Positions 15,466 to 25,290 of a stretch of DNA of 34,217 bases are shown piece by piece (the first letter of the stretch is position 1; every line of letters starts with the position of its first letter). Position numbers and translations under genes: made by a program. The notes under the pieces are model-generated. The model was not told the origin of the DNA and did no database searches. It saw only the letters and a list, made by a program, of their open reading frames with translations. The stretch lies in the NCBI GenBank assembly GCA_963205275.1, contig CAUJIH010000057.1, positions 1-34,217 of the forward strand, written 5' to 3'. The DNA is from Verrucomicrobiota bacterium. GTDB lineage: Bacteria; Verrucomicrobiota; Verrucomicrobiia; Verrucomicrobiales; DEV007.

Positions 15466-17463
15466 TCATGCGGAGGCGATAGACGATTGGAAGCGCTCTT
15501 CAATCTCTTCCTGTTCCGCTTTGGAAAGCCGCACCACACGATCTACCGGATGTCTGGTCAAAATGATTCCTTTTGCCGAACGCCCTTTAATCAGGGCACT
15601 GGCAAAGCGAAAGTCGATCTGGAAATTGCGCAACTTCAGATCAGACTTTAGATGAACTCTCACAACGATATTTGCCTCTTCCTCTGTGTCGTGCTCGGAA
15701 AGCCAGAGGACCCGTGTCCCGGGCGATCCAGCCGTGAGGTCGTACAGCTTATCCCGGGTGACCCCTTCGACCCGAAATCTCTTGACCATGACTTTCCCCG
15801 CTCGTCCATTGCGATAGATCATGTTGTAGATCTTCGGTTCGTCGCGCTGGAAGACGGCGACATGAAGATTATCATTTCCGATGAACACTTTCTCCGCGAT
15901 CCTAACGACACGCATCGTTCCGTCGCGGGAGAAAGCGATGATGTCATCCATGCGCGAGCACTTGCAGACCGCCTCATCGCGCTTCAATCCCCAGCCTGCA
16001 AAGCCTTCTTTCCGATCCACATACAAGGTGTCGTTAGCAACCACGACCTGTTTCGCATCGACGCGGTCAAATGCTGAAAGCTTCGTCCGACGCTCTCGTC
16101 CTTTACCGTAGCGAACACGAAGACCTTCAAACCACTGAATCGTGTAGGCGGTCAGTTGTTTCAGGGAGCGTTTCGTTTCGGCGATCTGCTTCTCCAGATT
16201 TCGCAGCAATTCATCCGCTTTGAATGCATCGTACTTCGAAATACGCTTGATTCGGATCTCAGTCAGACGTGCGACATCATCATCGGAAACTTCACGCCTC
16301 AACATGCGAAGAAAAGGCCTTAACCCAGTCCAAATTTCATTGAGGACGGCCTCCCAAGTTTCGCATTCTTCAATGCGACGATAGATGCGGTTTTCGATAA
16401 AGATTTTCTCCAGACTGGAAAAATGCCAACTTTCTTCCAGTTCGGCAAGCCTGATTTCCAATTCTTGTCCGAGAAGATCTCGTGTTCTCATGGCGCTATG
16501 CCGGAGGATCTCAGACACGCCCAAGAAGTGAGGCTTGTTCCCCTGAATCACACAGGAGTTCGGTGAAATGCTGACCTCGCAATCCGTGAATGCATAGAGC
16601 GCTTGGATCGTCTGATCGGCATCGCATCCGGCGGAGAGGTGAACGCGGATTTCTACATTCTGCGCTGTGCAGTCCTCGATACGTGCGATGCGAACTTTGC
16701 TTTGTTCATTCGCTTTCAGAATCGAGTCGCAGACGCTCGATGCCGTGGTGCCATAGGGGATCTCACGGATGACGAGCTCCTTAGCTTTCACCTTCTCGAT
16801 TAGCGCACGAACCTTGATACGACCACCACGCAGGCCGTCGTTATATTCCGAAACATCGGCAATGCCACCCTGTGGAAAATCGGGATAGACTTCAAAAGGT
16901 TCCTTCTTCAGCACCGCGATGCAGGCGTCGATGAGCTCGATAAAATTGTGTGGCAAAATTTTACAGGCGAGTCCTACGGCGATTCCCTCGGCTCCATGTG
17001 CCAGCACTATTGGAAACTTGGCAGGCAGCGTGACAGGCTCCTGATTTCGTCCATCGTAGCTCGCTGTCCAAGCGGTCGTCTTCGAGTTGAACAGGACCTC
17101 GTTCGCGAACTTCGAGAGTCTGACCTCGATGTAGCGCGGAGCAGCGGCAGAGTCTCCGGTGAGGATGTTGCCCCAGTTGCCCTGCGTATCCACCACCAGC
17201 TCCTTCTGCCCCATATTGACCAGAGCATCACCGATCGCCTGATCACCGTGCGGATGATACTGCATGGTATGGCCGATGATGTTCGCCACCTTGTTGAAGC
17301 GCCCATCATCCTTTTCCTTCAGCGAATGCAGAATACGCCGTTGTACCGGCTTGAGCCCATCGTCAATGTGCGGGACCGCACGCTCGAGAATTACGTAGCT
17401 GGCGTAGTCGAGAAACCACTCGGAATACATGCCTTCCAGTGGTGTCTGCGGTTCTTCCATCAT
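15466..17463 (-). CDS. parC: DNA topoisomerase IV subunit A
   Basis: A 665-residue type IIA topoisomerase subunit that breaks and rejoins DNA. The winged-helix region contains ERAVPHIDDGLKPVQRRILHSL and HPHGDQAIGDALVNM, and the catalytic Tyr111 is in SAAAPRYIEVRLS (AAxRYxE pattern). It is followed by GILP-like GLACKILPHNFIELIDACIAVL. The C-terminal part contains ANDTLYVDRKEGFAGWGLKRD and DDIIAFSRDGTMRVVRI, close to Bacteroidetes-type ParC. The usual GyrA box (QRRGGxG) is not visible. At 665 residues it is shorter than most GyrA and ParC proteins (about 750-900). It lies 22 bp downstream of parE on the same strand, an operon, with both subunits acting together in chromosome decatenation. Confidence 0.92.
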   Translation of the reverse strand: MMEEPQTPLEGMYSEWFLDYASYVILERAVPHIDDGLKPVQRRILHSLKEKDDGRFNKVANIIGHTMQYHPHGDQAIGDALVNMGQKELVVDTQGNWGNILTGDSAAAPRYIEVRLSKFANEVLFNSKTTAWTASYDGRNQEPVTLPAKFPIVLAHGAEGIAVGLACKILPHNFIELIDACIAVLKKEPFEVYPDFPQGGIADVSEYNDGLRGGRIKVRALIEKVKAKELVIREIPYGTTASSVCDSILKANEQSKVRIARIEDCTAQNVEIRVHLSAGCDADQTIQALYAFTDCEVSISPNSCVIQGNKPHFLGVSEILRHSAMRTRDLLGQELEIRLAELEESWHFSSLEKIFIENRIYRRIEECETWEAVLNEIWTGLRPFLRMLRREVSDDDVARLTEIRIKRISKYDAFKADELLRNLEKQIAETKRSLKQLTAYTIQWFEGLRVRYGKGRERRTKLSAFDRVDAKQVVVANDTLYVDRKEGFAGWGLKRDEAVCKCSRMDDIIAFSRDGTMRVVRIAEKVFIGNDNLHVAVFQRDEPKIYNMIYRNGRAGKVMVKRFRVEGVTRDKLYDLTAGSPGTRVLWLSEHDTEEEANIVVRVHLKSDLKLRNFQIDFRFASALIKGRSAKGIILTRHPVDRVVRLSKAEQEEIEERFQSSIASA

Positions 17464-17485
17464 CGTGCTTTCTCAGAGTTGTTTT

Positions 17486-19375
17486 TCAGGCGGCTGCTGA
17501 TTCGGAAATCTTTGTCTCCGCCTTGGGATCTTCCGGCGGAAGTTCGGATTCCACTCGAAGATTTTGTATAATAAAATCCTGACGATTGGGAGTATTTTTT
17601 CCCATATAAAATTCGAGCAAATTCTGAACCGTTCGAGGCCTAGGAGGCATTTCTACCTGTGAGAGGCGCATGTCATCGCCGATGAAAAGTCGGAACTCCT
17701 CGGGCGAGATTTCTCCCAATCCCTTGAAGCGGGTAATCTCGTGTCCCTTCACCTCGGCCAGTGCCTTCAGACGCTCTTCCTCCGTGTAGCAATAACGAGT
17801 TTCCTTCTTATTGCGAACGCGGAAAAGGGGAGTCTCCAAAATGTAGAGATGCCCCTCGCGAATCAGATCAGGGAAGAACTGGAGAAAGAAAGTGATGCTG
17901 AGTAGTCGAATGTGCATCCCATCGACATCGGCATCGGTCGCTAACACAATTTTGTTATAGCGAAGTCCTTCGAGCGATTCCTCGACCCCCAAGGCGGCTT
18001 GGAGGAGGCTGAATTCCTCATTTTGATACACGATCTTTCTCGTCATCCCGAAGGAATTCAGCGGCTTTCCACGCAAGGAAAATACCGCCTGGGTATCGAC
18101 ATTCCTCGACTTCGTAATCGAGCCACTCGCCGAATCACCTTCGGTAATAAATAGGGTCGAGTGATTGCGCTGCTTGTGCGAGGTATCATAATGAACCCGA
18201 CAGTCACGAAGTTTTTTGTTGTGCAGCTTCGACTGTCGCGAACGCTCTTTGGCTAGCTTTTTAATGCCCTTGAGTTCCTTGCGCTCGTGCTCCGATCTCT
18301 GGATCTTTTCGCAAAGACTGTCGGCCACTTCTTTATTTCGATGCAGATAATTATCGAGTTGCTGACCGAGAAAGTTTCCGACGAAGGCGCGAACCGTTTC
18401 ACCCTTCGGAGCCATGAGCGTGGATCCTAGCTTGGTTTTGGTCTGCGATTCGAAGACTGGGTCCTCCACGCGGACACTCACTGCCGCGATGATACCGGCG
18501 CGCACATCAGCGGATTCGAACTGTTTCTTGTAGTAGTTCCGCACTGTCGTCACCACCGCCTCACGGAACGCACTGAGATGAGTGCCACCCATCGTCGTAT
18601 GCTGACCGTTAACGAAGCTATAATACTCCTCTCCCGATTGTTCAGTGTGAGTGAAGGCGACCTCTATATCGTGATCGATCAGATGCACGATGGGATAAAG
18701 TGGTGCCTCTTGCCCCGCCAGATTCTCCTCTAGCAGGTCGAGCAGGCCGTTCTTCGAACGAAACTTCTTCCCGTTGAGTACGAGAGTCAGAGACGTATTG
18801 AGATAGGAGTAGTTACGCACCATCGCCTCGATGAATTCGAGATTCCAGTGATACGATCCGAAAATGCCTCGATCCGGCACAAAAGTGACGAGAGTACCGT
18901 TCACTTCACTGGTGGCGATCTGCTTCCGCGTTTCGTCCACCAGAACCCCTTCAGCAAACTCGACCGCCGCTGTCTTGCCATCCCGGAAAGACTGGAGTTC
19001 GAAGAAGGCCGACAGGAAGTTGACCGCCTTGATGCCAACGCCATTGAGGCCGACAGACTTCTTGAAAGCTTGGCTATCGTATTTTGCTCCCGTATTAATG
19101 ATCGCCGCGCAGTCTTTCACTTTTTTCAGCGGAATCCCTCGACCATAGTCACGGACCTGCACCCGCTCTTCATCGATCTCTATCTCGATTTGTTTCCCAT
19201 GGCCCATGACATGCTCATCGATCGAGTTATCGATGACTTCCTTCAACAGGACGTAGATCCCGTCGTCAGGAGAAGAGCCGTCGCCCAACTTCCCGATATA
19301 CATTCCCGGGCGGAGACGAATGTGTTCTCGGGGATCAAGCGAGCGAATATGCTCTTCAGTGTAATCAGATACCAT
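17486..19375 (-). CDS. parE: DNA topoisomerase IV subunit B
   Basis: A 629-residue ATPase subunit, a usual length for ParE. The GHKL ATP site is visible: [28 protein letters not shown] with the catalytic Glu and metal Asn, VRDYGRGIP, and the lid loop [15 protein letters not shown]. The transducer follows ([15 protein letters not shown]), and then the Toprim domain with [20 protein letters not shown] and the metal-binding [10 protein letters not shown]. The C-terminus carries [13 protein letters not shown], the conserved interaction motif with subunit A. It powers strand passage by topoisomerase IV. Start ATG 19375 is next to the conserved N-terminus; the 198 bp upstream of it separate it from the following minus-strand gene and should hold the operon promoter, for which I see only weak candidates. 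Confidence 0.95.
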   Translation of the reverse strand: MVSDYTEEHIRSLDPREHIRLRPGMYIGKLGDGSSPDDGIYVLLKEVIDNSIDEHVMGHGKQIEIEIDEERVQVRDYGRGIPLKKVKDCAAIINTGAKYDSQAFKKSVGLNGVGIKAVNFLSAFFELQSFRDGKTAAVEFAEGVLVDETRKQIATSEVNGTLVTFVPDRGIFGSYHWNLEFIEAMVRNYSYLNTSLTLVLNGKKFRSKNGLLDLLEENLAGQEAPLYPIVHLIDHDIEVAFTHTEQSGEEYYSFVNGQHTTMGGTHLSAFREAVVTTVRNYYKKQFESADVRAGIIAAVSVRVEDPVFESQTKTKLGSTLMAPKGETVRAFVGNFLGQQLDNYLHRNKEVADSLCEKIQRSEHERKELKGIKKLAKERSRQSKLHNKKLRDCRVHYDTSHKQRNHSTLFITEGDSASGSITKSRNVDTQAVFSLRGKPLNSFGMTRKIVYQNEEFSLLQAALGVEESLEGLRYNKIVLATDADVDGMHIRLLSITFFLQFFPDLIREGHLYILETPLFRVRNKKETRYCYTEEERLKALAEVKGHEITRFKGLGEISPEEFRLFIGDDMRLSQVEMPPRPRTVQNLLEFYMGKNTPNRQDFIIQNLRVESELPPEDPKAETKISESAAA

Positions 19376-19573
19376 TCAGAAATAATCAGGGATCAAGCGC
19401 AGCAGAGTAATATTTAAGGACTCTTGAAACAATTCAACTCTGTAATTTCAAATAATCTTCTTATTATGAAGAAAAGGTACCGGATGGTATCGTCGAGATT
19501 TATGCGGAGCGATCCCGCAGAAGCCTTATGGCACCGCTGCTGCAGCACATTTCACAGCGTTCTCGCAGCGTCC

Positions 19574-21757
19574 TCACAGTGACTGGATCATTCTTCTCCA
19601 GAGGGGATCAAGATGCAGCGTCGCTAGCTGCATCGCACGTTCAGCGTCGGGAGTGTTTACGAAGCTGTTCAGAGTTTCCTCTGTCGCGTAGATCATCGCG
19701 AGTTCTCGATTATTCATCTCGATAATATCGACACGAGCGCGAACTACTGCGGGACTGAAGCCGAATCGATCAAAAAGCGTCGGATCGAAGGGGTCGGAAG
19801 GATGAGAAAATGCAGTGAGTTTCTCGATGCGATTCGATGCGAGTGATCGCTGCAGGAGATTATTCCAGAAGTAGATATTACGCGGTGATTCGAAGCCGAT
19901 GATCACAGAGAGTTCGCGGACTTTCCAGTGAAGACATGGGGACAAGCTCCCAGCATATCGTTCTTCAGTCTGCGCAAGGGCCGTATGTTGCGAACCGACT
20001 CTCCTGATAAAATTCCCGATTCGCGTCGTATCCATCGTGAGTGCCGAACTCGTCAGCAGTTCACTCTCTCGACGCTGAATGATCTCCGTGAATTCTGTAC
20101 GCGACAGTGGCGGACGGGGAGGTGGCGGAGGTGGCGAAGCGGCCTCAACTAAGGGTGTCACTCCTGGAAAATTGCGCACCGAAACTTTATCTTTGGTTTC
20201 ATCTCCTGAACTCCTAGGACTCTGACCTGGCCAGTCGGCAGAAGGTAAGGGAGCCTTGAATCCCATCGTCTCTGAGGCAGTTTCTACAGAGGAGGAAGAA
20301 GGTGTTGTGAATCCGGAGACATAGTCCGCAGGAGCCTCTGGAAACGGTGTGGCCGCTGATGGATCATCCGAGGGGAAAGGACGCTCATTTCGCTCGCTGA
20401 TCACCGCTTTCCCGCTCCCGCGAATGTCGTTGATGATCGAATCAATTCCGGTGAAGTCACCCTCTACCCTCTCCACTTCATGGCCTGCCGTCTGAGATTC
20501 GTGCGGAGTCGCAGTCTCTCCCATACGGTGCGAATCAATCGTCTGAGTTCGCGGGAGCGGAGGCGGCCCTGCAGGCCGTTCTCTGACGGATCCTCCCGCC
20601 GGCTTCCGCCTCTCAGGATTCGAATCGATCTGCTTCACCCAGAGGATGCGAGCTTCTCGAAGCGCCCTTCGCGGAGAGAGCGGATAATCTCCTTCTTTCC
20701 ATCGATGTTTGCTGGCGACCTGTTGGATGAAACGCAAGGCCGTTTCATCCTGAATCGTGGTAGAACGCAGTCGGAATAATAACAACTCTTTCGCAGTCTC
20801 CGCATCGAGTGAGTGCAGACAAATTGTTTCGCTTTCCAAACGATCCTTGAGCGCCGACGGCAGATGAGCGGAGAAGGTGGAACGCCACAAATCCTCGTTC
20901 ACACTGAGCACAGTAGTGGATCGCGGCACGCTTTCGCGAATGCTATCGATGATTTCTGCCAGAGCTATCCCTGCTGAATCCGATTCAAAGAGGCTATCCA
21001 GTCCATCCACGATCAGCAGAGCTGGCTGGTTGGTGGTGATGATGCGGAGCAGTTGTAGAAGTCTGTCCTTCACGTCACCGTCATAGCCGTCCCCCAGTCG
21101 TTGTAATTCCCCAGCGAGTCCTCGATTGAAATCAAGAAACAGGCGAGTCCAAAACACAACTTCAGCACAATTTAGCCCCCAATGACGATGAAAGGAGGCG
21201 GAGGCACCTTTTCCCATCTCATCCGCTCGCTTATCGAGCCACTGGAGAAGTTTCGGGTCAGCATTCTGAGAAAGCAGGGATGCATACTCCATCCTGAGAT
21301 GATGTGGATCGACTGGACATCCAGCAAGTAGGCGAGACTGACTATCTGCCGCATCGAAGATGAGCTGCGCCAGAAAGGCTCGCGAAACCCGCTCAAATAG
21401 AGAGAATTCAGACGCAGGGGAAGAAGCACAAAACTGCCTGATCAGAGCGCTGAGAGCCATTGACCAACTCACAGGACGCGAGCGATCAAATGGTAACTGG
21501 AACGTCGATATCCGTCCCGTCAGGCTGTCACGAAGTCGCGCCAAGAGATGGCTTTTCCCATACCCCGCTTCGGGTGCCATCAGGCGAATGAGGCGTCCTT
21601 GCTTGTGATTCGCGTCTTCGGCTCGTCCGTAAAAGCGCTCCGCCAGTGCCTGAATCCGACGAAAGGCCTCTGCATGCACGCCTGTCACTCCCGGCAGATT
21701 GTCAGGACGATCCACAAAGGCGTCCTCGAAAAAGGGATTGATGGAGGATTCATCCAT
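19574..21757 (-). CDS. AAA/STAND-like ATPase with proline-rich linker, unknown function
   Basis: A 727-residue protein not recognised as a named family. Residues 30-375 form a P-loop ATPase of the AAA_16/STAND type: a Walker A-like APEAGYGKSH (61-70, first Gly replaced by Ala), Walker B ALLIVDGLD with Asp251 followed by SLFE, a sensor-1-like TTVLSVNEDLW with Asn287, and SPRRALREA (361-369) as a possible sensor-2 region. Residues 380-560 are disordered, rich in Pro, Ser and Glu, with a PPPPPPRPP stretch. Residues 570-727 form a compact alpha/beta domain (LSVIIGFESPRNIYFWNNLLQRSL, RVDIIEMNNRELAMIYATEETL) that I cannot assign. ATG 21757 was chosen over an upstream ATG that would add an unrelated hydrophobic segment. 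It lies upstream of parE, 198 bp away and on the same strand. Confidence 0.75.
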   Translation of the reverse strand: MDESSINPFFEDAFVDRPDNLPGVTGVHAEAFRRIQALAERFYGRAEDANHKQGRLIRLMAPEAGYGKSHLLARLRDSLTGRISTFQLPFDRSRPVSWSMALSALIRQFCASSPASEFSLFERVSRAFLAQLIFDAADSQSRLLAGCPVDPHHLRMEYASLLSQNADPKLLQWLDKRADEMGKGASASFHRHWGLNCAEVVFWTRLFLDFNRGLAGELQRLGDGYDGDVKDRLLQLLRIITTNQPALLIVDGLDSLFESDSAGIALAEIIDSIRESVPRSTTVLSVNEDLWRSTFSAHLPSALKDRLESETICLHSLDAETAKELLLFRLRSTTIQDETALRFIQQVASKHRWKEGDYPLSPRRALREARILWVKQIDSNPERRKPAGGSVRERPAGPPPLPRTQTIDSHRMGETATPHESQTAGHEVERVEGDFTGIDSIINDIRGSGKAVISERNERPFPSDDPSAATPFPEAPADYVSGFTTPSSSSVETASETMGFKAPLPSADWPGQSPRSSGDETKDKVSVRNFPGVTPLVEAASPPPPPPRPPLSRTEFTEIIQRRESELLTSSALTMDTTRIGNFIRRVGSQHTALAQTEERYAGSLSPCLHWKVRELSVIIGFESPRNIYFWNNLLQRSLASNRIEKLTAFSHPSDPFDPTLFDRFGFSPAVVRARVDIIEMNNRELAMIYATEETLNSFVNTPDAERAMQLATLHLDPLWRRMIQSL

Positions 21758-21976
21758 GGAGAGGGCACTCAATGAAATCTTAAAAGAGAAATTGCAGAAA
21801 AGACTCCAATAATTGTATAAAAGGAACAAATTTGCAATATTTAATATTTACCAGAACTCAAAATAGAAAAGAAAATTCTCTGAAAAATAATCTCGAAGGT
21901 ATAAGAAGCGGTAGCCCGACTCGCACACTATGAACGTGGGCGGACTCTTTTCGATCACCAATTCATACTCTCTCCC

Positions 21977-22195
21977 ATGAAATCCATCTCTCTCATCACT
22001 GCTGTCGCACTCCTCTCTTTGATCAGCGTCCTCGTCTCCTGTGCTCCGGTTCGACGGGGTGCTGCGATGGGCGGATCCATCGGTTCTGGAGCAGGTCGCG
22101 TGGTCGGAAAAGGTGGAGGAGCTGTCGTCGGAGGAGCTGTCGGAATCGTGAAGGGAGTCGGGGCTGCGACGAAATCAGCGGTTTCCGGACACTGA
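21977..22195 (+). CDS. small glycine-rich lipoprotein
   Basis: This 72-residue protein has a lipoprotein signal peptide ending in a lipobox (LVSC/AP), so it should be lipid-anchored after Cys22. The rest is Gly/Ala/Val-rich with repeated GxxxG-like spacing (GGSIGSGAGRVVGKGGGAVV, GAVGIVKGVG), similar to glycine-zipper surface proteins that insert into or span membranes. No function is known. It sits between the divergent ATPase gene and the convergent DUF4838 gene, with 219 bp upstream that is AT-rich (around 21770-21900), likely holding both divergent promoters. Confidence 0.75.
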   Translation: MKSISLITAVALLSLISVLVSCAPVRRGAAMGGSIGSGAGRVVGKGGGAVVGGAVGIVKGVGAATKSAVSGH

Positions 22196-22214
22196 TCTCA
22201 TCACGGCTACAGCC

Positions 22215-25154
22215 TTACTTGTTCGCTCGTAATTCTTCCAGCGATTCAGCGACTCGATTGAGAACTCGGGAGTCGGTGGTCAGGCCATACACCGCTTCGA
22301 GATCAGCGATGGCCTGGTCCTTTTCACCCACGGCTGAGAATGCGAGAGATCGGATCTGCCGTCCTTCTGTGGCCACCCAAAACGGCCATTGACTCATATC
22401 CTCATTTCCAAAGCGCTCGATGAGTTCTTTGGCTTGACGACGAGCGACAAAATTCGCCATCTCGGCAAGCTTGCGCTCCGCCTCCAAGGGAATGCGGGCG
22501 GCCAATGCATCTGCTGTTTCCAGATCTTTCAGTGAGCGAGCGGCGGCGGCGGCAGACTTCAGAGCGACAGACTTCTGGAGATCGCTCAGATTTTCACTGG
22601 CATCAACGAGTGTGATACAGGCGGCAAGCATCTCTTTCTTCGGCAGTTTCACCACCTCTGCCAAGGCTGTTGGAAAAGTCTTTACCGCAGGATCAGCCTC
22701 GAAAGTGTGCGAACGGCCCGAGTATAGATGAGCGAACTGGATCGGCTCGTGGAAGCTAGGCTTCCCGGTCGGAGAGAATGCAGAAAGTTCGGTGCCACTC
22801 TTCCGAACCCGCTGGCGACAAATGTTGAAATACCACGGGAGACTGGTGGATGGTACGCGACCGATGATTTGATGCAGTGGATCACTCGTGTCCGTGGTCA
22901 CGGGTAGTCGCATCTCGACCGTCCAGAATCCATCACCGATCTGCGTGGCGACTTCAGCCCCTGATCCCCAGCTATCCCAAGCCGCCTTGCTGGCCCCACG
23001 ATCAAAATCGACAACGATCCCGGCGGGATTCACCGCGATCTGATAGTACGAGTGAGAATCAGTCTGAATGAGAAATTCGACGAGATCGCCATACCAGATC
23101 GCCGGATCTCCGGCTTTCTTTGTCGCTACGTTCGGCTGACTACCCGGACTTTCTTCGCAGTGGACGGCGAAGTAGAGATTGTTTTTGAGCCAACCCACCT
23201 TGAAACTTGTGCCAAAGGCTGGCTTTAGACCCGTTTGCACCTCTCGCAAGCGTCCGGCACTGCCGGGATTGAGCGTTTGCCAAAACGGCTCGTCAATTTT
23301 CCCGTCGATCACAACTCCCTCGGCATCGCCTACGAGACGAATCTGCGGCACGAGACCGCGCTTCTGCCCGAGAGCGACGCTTTTGTTGCGCAGGTCGCGC
23401 AGAAAGTCGTCAAAATAACTCAATCGTATCCCCTCCGAACTCTGTGGAGCCACCTTCGCTTTTGCTGAATCAAAAAGGGTTAGAGCTTTGTCCACCTGGC
23501 CTTTGTCACTTTCCATTTCCATCCAGTGGACTTCGCAGTGATCGAAAAATCTCTTCATCGTGTCACTCGCGGGTCCGAACATCAATCGACAGTATTCTTC
23601 GAGCAATTCGCCTGGATCCTGTTTCTGCCCACCCCAATACATCCGAGCAGTGAAATAGTAGAGGAAGGAATTAAAGATCATGTCGCCCTTCGTGTCTTTG
23701 CTCGGGGTAATCCAGATTTCATCTCCTCGGGAACTGCTTTTCGTCTCGTTGATGCTCTTTCCTATGGTGCGGGCCATAAAGCTAGGCAGATACCAGCCAC
23801 GGCTCGTCATCGGATAGTTCTCGAAAATCTGAATCGGGCGATCCGTCTTCGGCAGCCAGCTCTCTCGGAACGCACGGATGGCAGGCTGTTCCGCGATACC
23901 AGACTTCGGATTATGTCCACCCACGATGACAACTTGGACATTCGGCTCGAGCTTCGCGATGTTCGTCGGAGGAGCGCTGTATTCGCCGTAGGCACAGCAA
24001 TAGATCAGCTTTCCAGGGTGAGTCTTCGCGATCTCCTTTGCGATCCGATTGACGAAATCCCATACATAGTTCGACAGCGTGCCACGTTCGCCGCTTCGAT
24101 CCGGCTCGTCTTTCCCCAGACAGAGCGGGCACTGACACGAAGAGATATAACCATCCGGCGGCATGACTGAAACTCCCTCGTAGTCATACACATCGAACTG
24201 AGCACGCACGCAGCGCAGCATCTCCTGAAACAACTCTGGATTCGAATAACAGAATTGATTATAAGACGATCCGGGGACAAAGCGACGCTCGCCTCCATAC
24301 ATCGCGAACCAGTCCGGATGCGCCTTGAAGATTTCCTCACGATTTAGCAGCGTCATCCCGTGAGCCGTATTCATCGCATAGGGGTAGCGCACGCCGAGCC
24401 TCATTCCCCACAGCGACCACTCATTGGGACCGTGGACGCTGAATTGTCGAATTTCGAAGTCTGGACGCACGGTCTCGTCCATCTTCGGCAAAGGAATCGA
24501 CTTCATGGAGGGATAAAATTCGCCCAGCTCATCCGGCATCAGCCAGCGGACGCCCAGTTTGCGCAGGAAGAAATTGACTGCGTTGAAACTGCCGCGCTCG
24601 TCATAGGCCCAGGATTCAAATGTCTCCCGCTGTCTCGGTTCTGGTGCGGCATCTGGTAGCCCGACACTGGCGGGGAAGCGACGGCGATCCTTCCACATGG
24701 TCCAATTTGGTGCTCCCCAACGACCACCGCTAACCGCCTCCCATTCCCTCTGCAATTTTCCGCTCGCAATATCTCCATTGTGGCGCGGCCAAGGCTCACG
24801 AGGAACAAATTCCGTGTCATCGCCGATAAAAACCATCCAGCGATCTCCCGACACGATGCGACAGGCTCCGTATTTCAATCCATCTGCCGTGATCCCCAGC
24901 GCGTCCGTCCCAGGACTCCGCCCGATATAGAGACAGACCGCCTGACCACTCGGAGCCGTGACGATGGGAAGATGTGCTCCCGTCATTTTCTCGATGTAGC
25001 TTTGCAGTTCTCCAGCCGCCAGACGAGCCGTGCGAGGAAGTGATTCTGCAATGACGATCTCCGCTCTCGCTTGCCCATTTTCGACGATGAAATCCTCGCC
25101 TAGAGTCGGAAGCGATAATATCAGGAGAAAAATGGGGAAAATGTACTGTCTCAT
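22215..25154 (-). CDS. secreted DUF4838 protein with CBM9-like C-terminal region
   Basis: A 979-residue secreted protein (signal MRQYIFPIFLLILSLPTLG/EDF). Residues 25-110 resemble the alpha-glucuronidase-like N-terminal domain (IVIAESLPRTARLAAGELQ, YIEKMTGAHLPIVTAPSG, LYIGRSP). The DUF4838 region follows, with AHPDWFAMYGGERR, SVMPPDGYISSCQCPLCLG, NYVWDFVNRIAKEIAKTHPG and YCCAYGEYSAPPTN, which suggests a TIM-barrel hydrolase; the Cys cluster in this segment is a family hallmark. Near residues 635-830 there is a CBM9-like carbohydrate-binding domain (VIDGKIDEPFWQTLNPGSAG, FKVGWLKNNLYFAVHCEES, DGFWTVEMRLPV). Activity is unproven, but a role in degrading uronic-acid-containing or similar glycans fits. 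It is divergent from the next gene, with 136 bp shared upstream. Confidence 0.85.
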   Translation of the reverse strand: MRQYIFPIFLLILSLPTLGEDFIVENGQARAEIVIAESLPRTARLAAGELQSYIEKMTGAHLPIVTAPSGQAVCLYIGRSPGTDALGITADGLKYGACRIVSGDRWMVFIGDDTEFVPREPWPRHNGDIASGKLQREWEAVSGGRWGAPNWTMWKDRRRFPASVGLPDAAPEPRQRETFESWAYDERGSFNAVNFFLRKLGVRWLMPDELGEFYPSMKSIPLPKMDETVRPDFEIRQFSVHGPNEWSLWGMRLGVRYPYAMNTAHGMTLLNREEIFKAHPDWFAMYGGERRFVPGSSYNQFCYSNPELFQEMLRCVRAQFDVYDYEGVSVMPPDGYISSCQCPLCLGKDEPDRSGERGTLSNYVWDFVNRIAKEIAKTHPGKLIYCCAYGEYSAPPTNIAKLEPNVQVVIVGGHNPKSGIAEQPAIRAFRESWLPKTDRPIQIFENYPMTSRGWYLPSFMARTIGKSINETKSSSRGDEIWITPSKDTKGDMIFNSFLYYFTARMYWGGQKQDPGELLEEYCRLMFGPASDTMKRFFDHCEVHWMEMESDKGQVDKALTLFDSAKAKVAPQSSEGIRLSYFDDFLRDLRNKSVALGQKRGLVPQIRLVGDAEGVVIDGKIDEPFWQTLNPGSAGRLREVQTGLKPAFGTSFKVGWLKNNLYFAVHCEESPGSQPNVATKKAGDPAIWYGDLVEFLIQTDSHSYYQIAVNPAGIVVDFDRGASKAAWDSWGSGAEVATQIGDGFWTVEMRLPVTTDTSDPLHQIIGRVPSTSLPWYFNICRQRVRKSGTELSAFSPTGKPSFHEPIQFAHLYSGRSHTFEADPAVKTFPTALAEVVKLPKKEMLAACITLVDASENLSDLQKSVALKSAAAAARSLKDLETADALAARIPLEAERKLAEMANFVARRQAKELIERFGNEDMSQWPFWVATEGRQIRSLAFSAVGEKDQAIADLEAVYGLTTDSRVLNRVAESLEELRANK

Positions 25155-25290
25155 TGGGATCGTGGGAGAAACTCGATCAGTGTATCGAGTGGCCTCTGGC
25201 AATGGAAGCAAATTCCATATGCTCCGTCTCTGGACGCTGACTCAAAAAACTCAGTCGAATTTTTTCCTGAATGGGCGCAATCTTCTTCGT
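25155..25290. promoter_or_regulatory. divergent intergenic region of the glycan-use genes
   Basis: These 136 bp separate the start codons of the divergent DUF4838 and glycosidase-like genes and must hold promoters for both directions if each is transcribed alone. I see no clear -10/-35 pairs or operator palindrome in it. No regulator gene is present in the window, so a control protein would be encoded elsewhere. Confidence 0.45.

Noticed and set aside
21758..21829. Upstream ATG 21829 as the start of the ATPase
   Set aside because: The added 24 residues are hydrophobic/aromatic and come from an AT-rich intergenic stretch; a cytoplasmic ATPase is better started at 21757.
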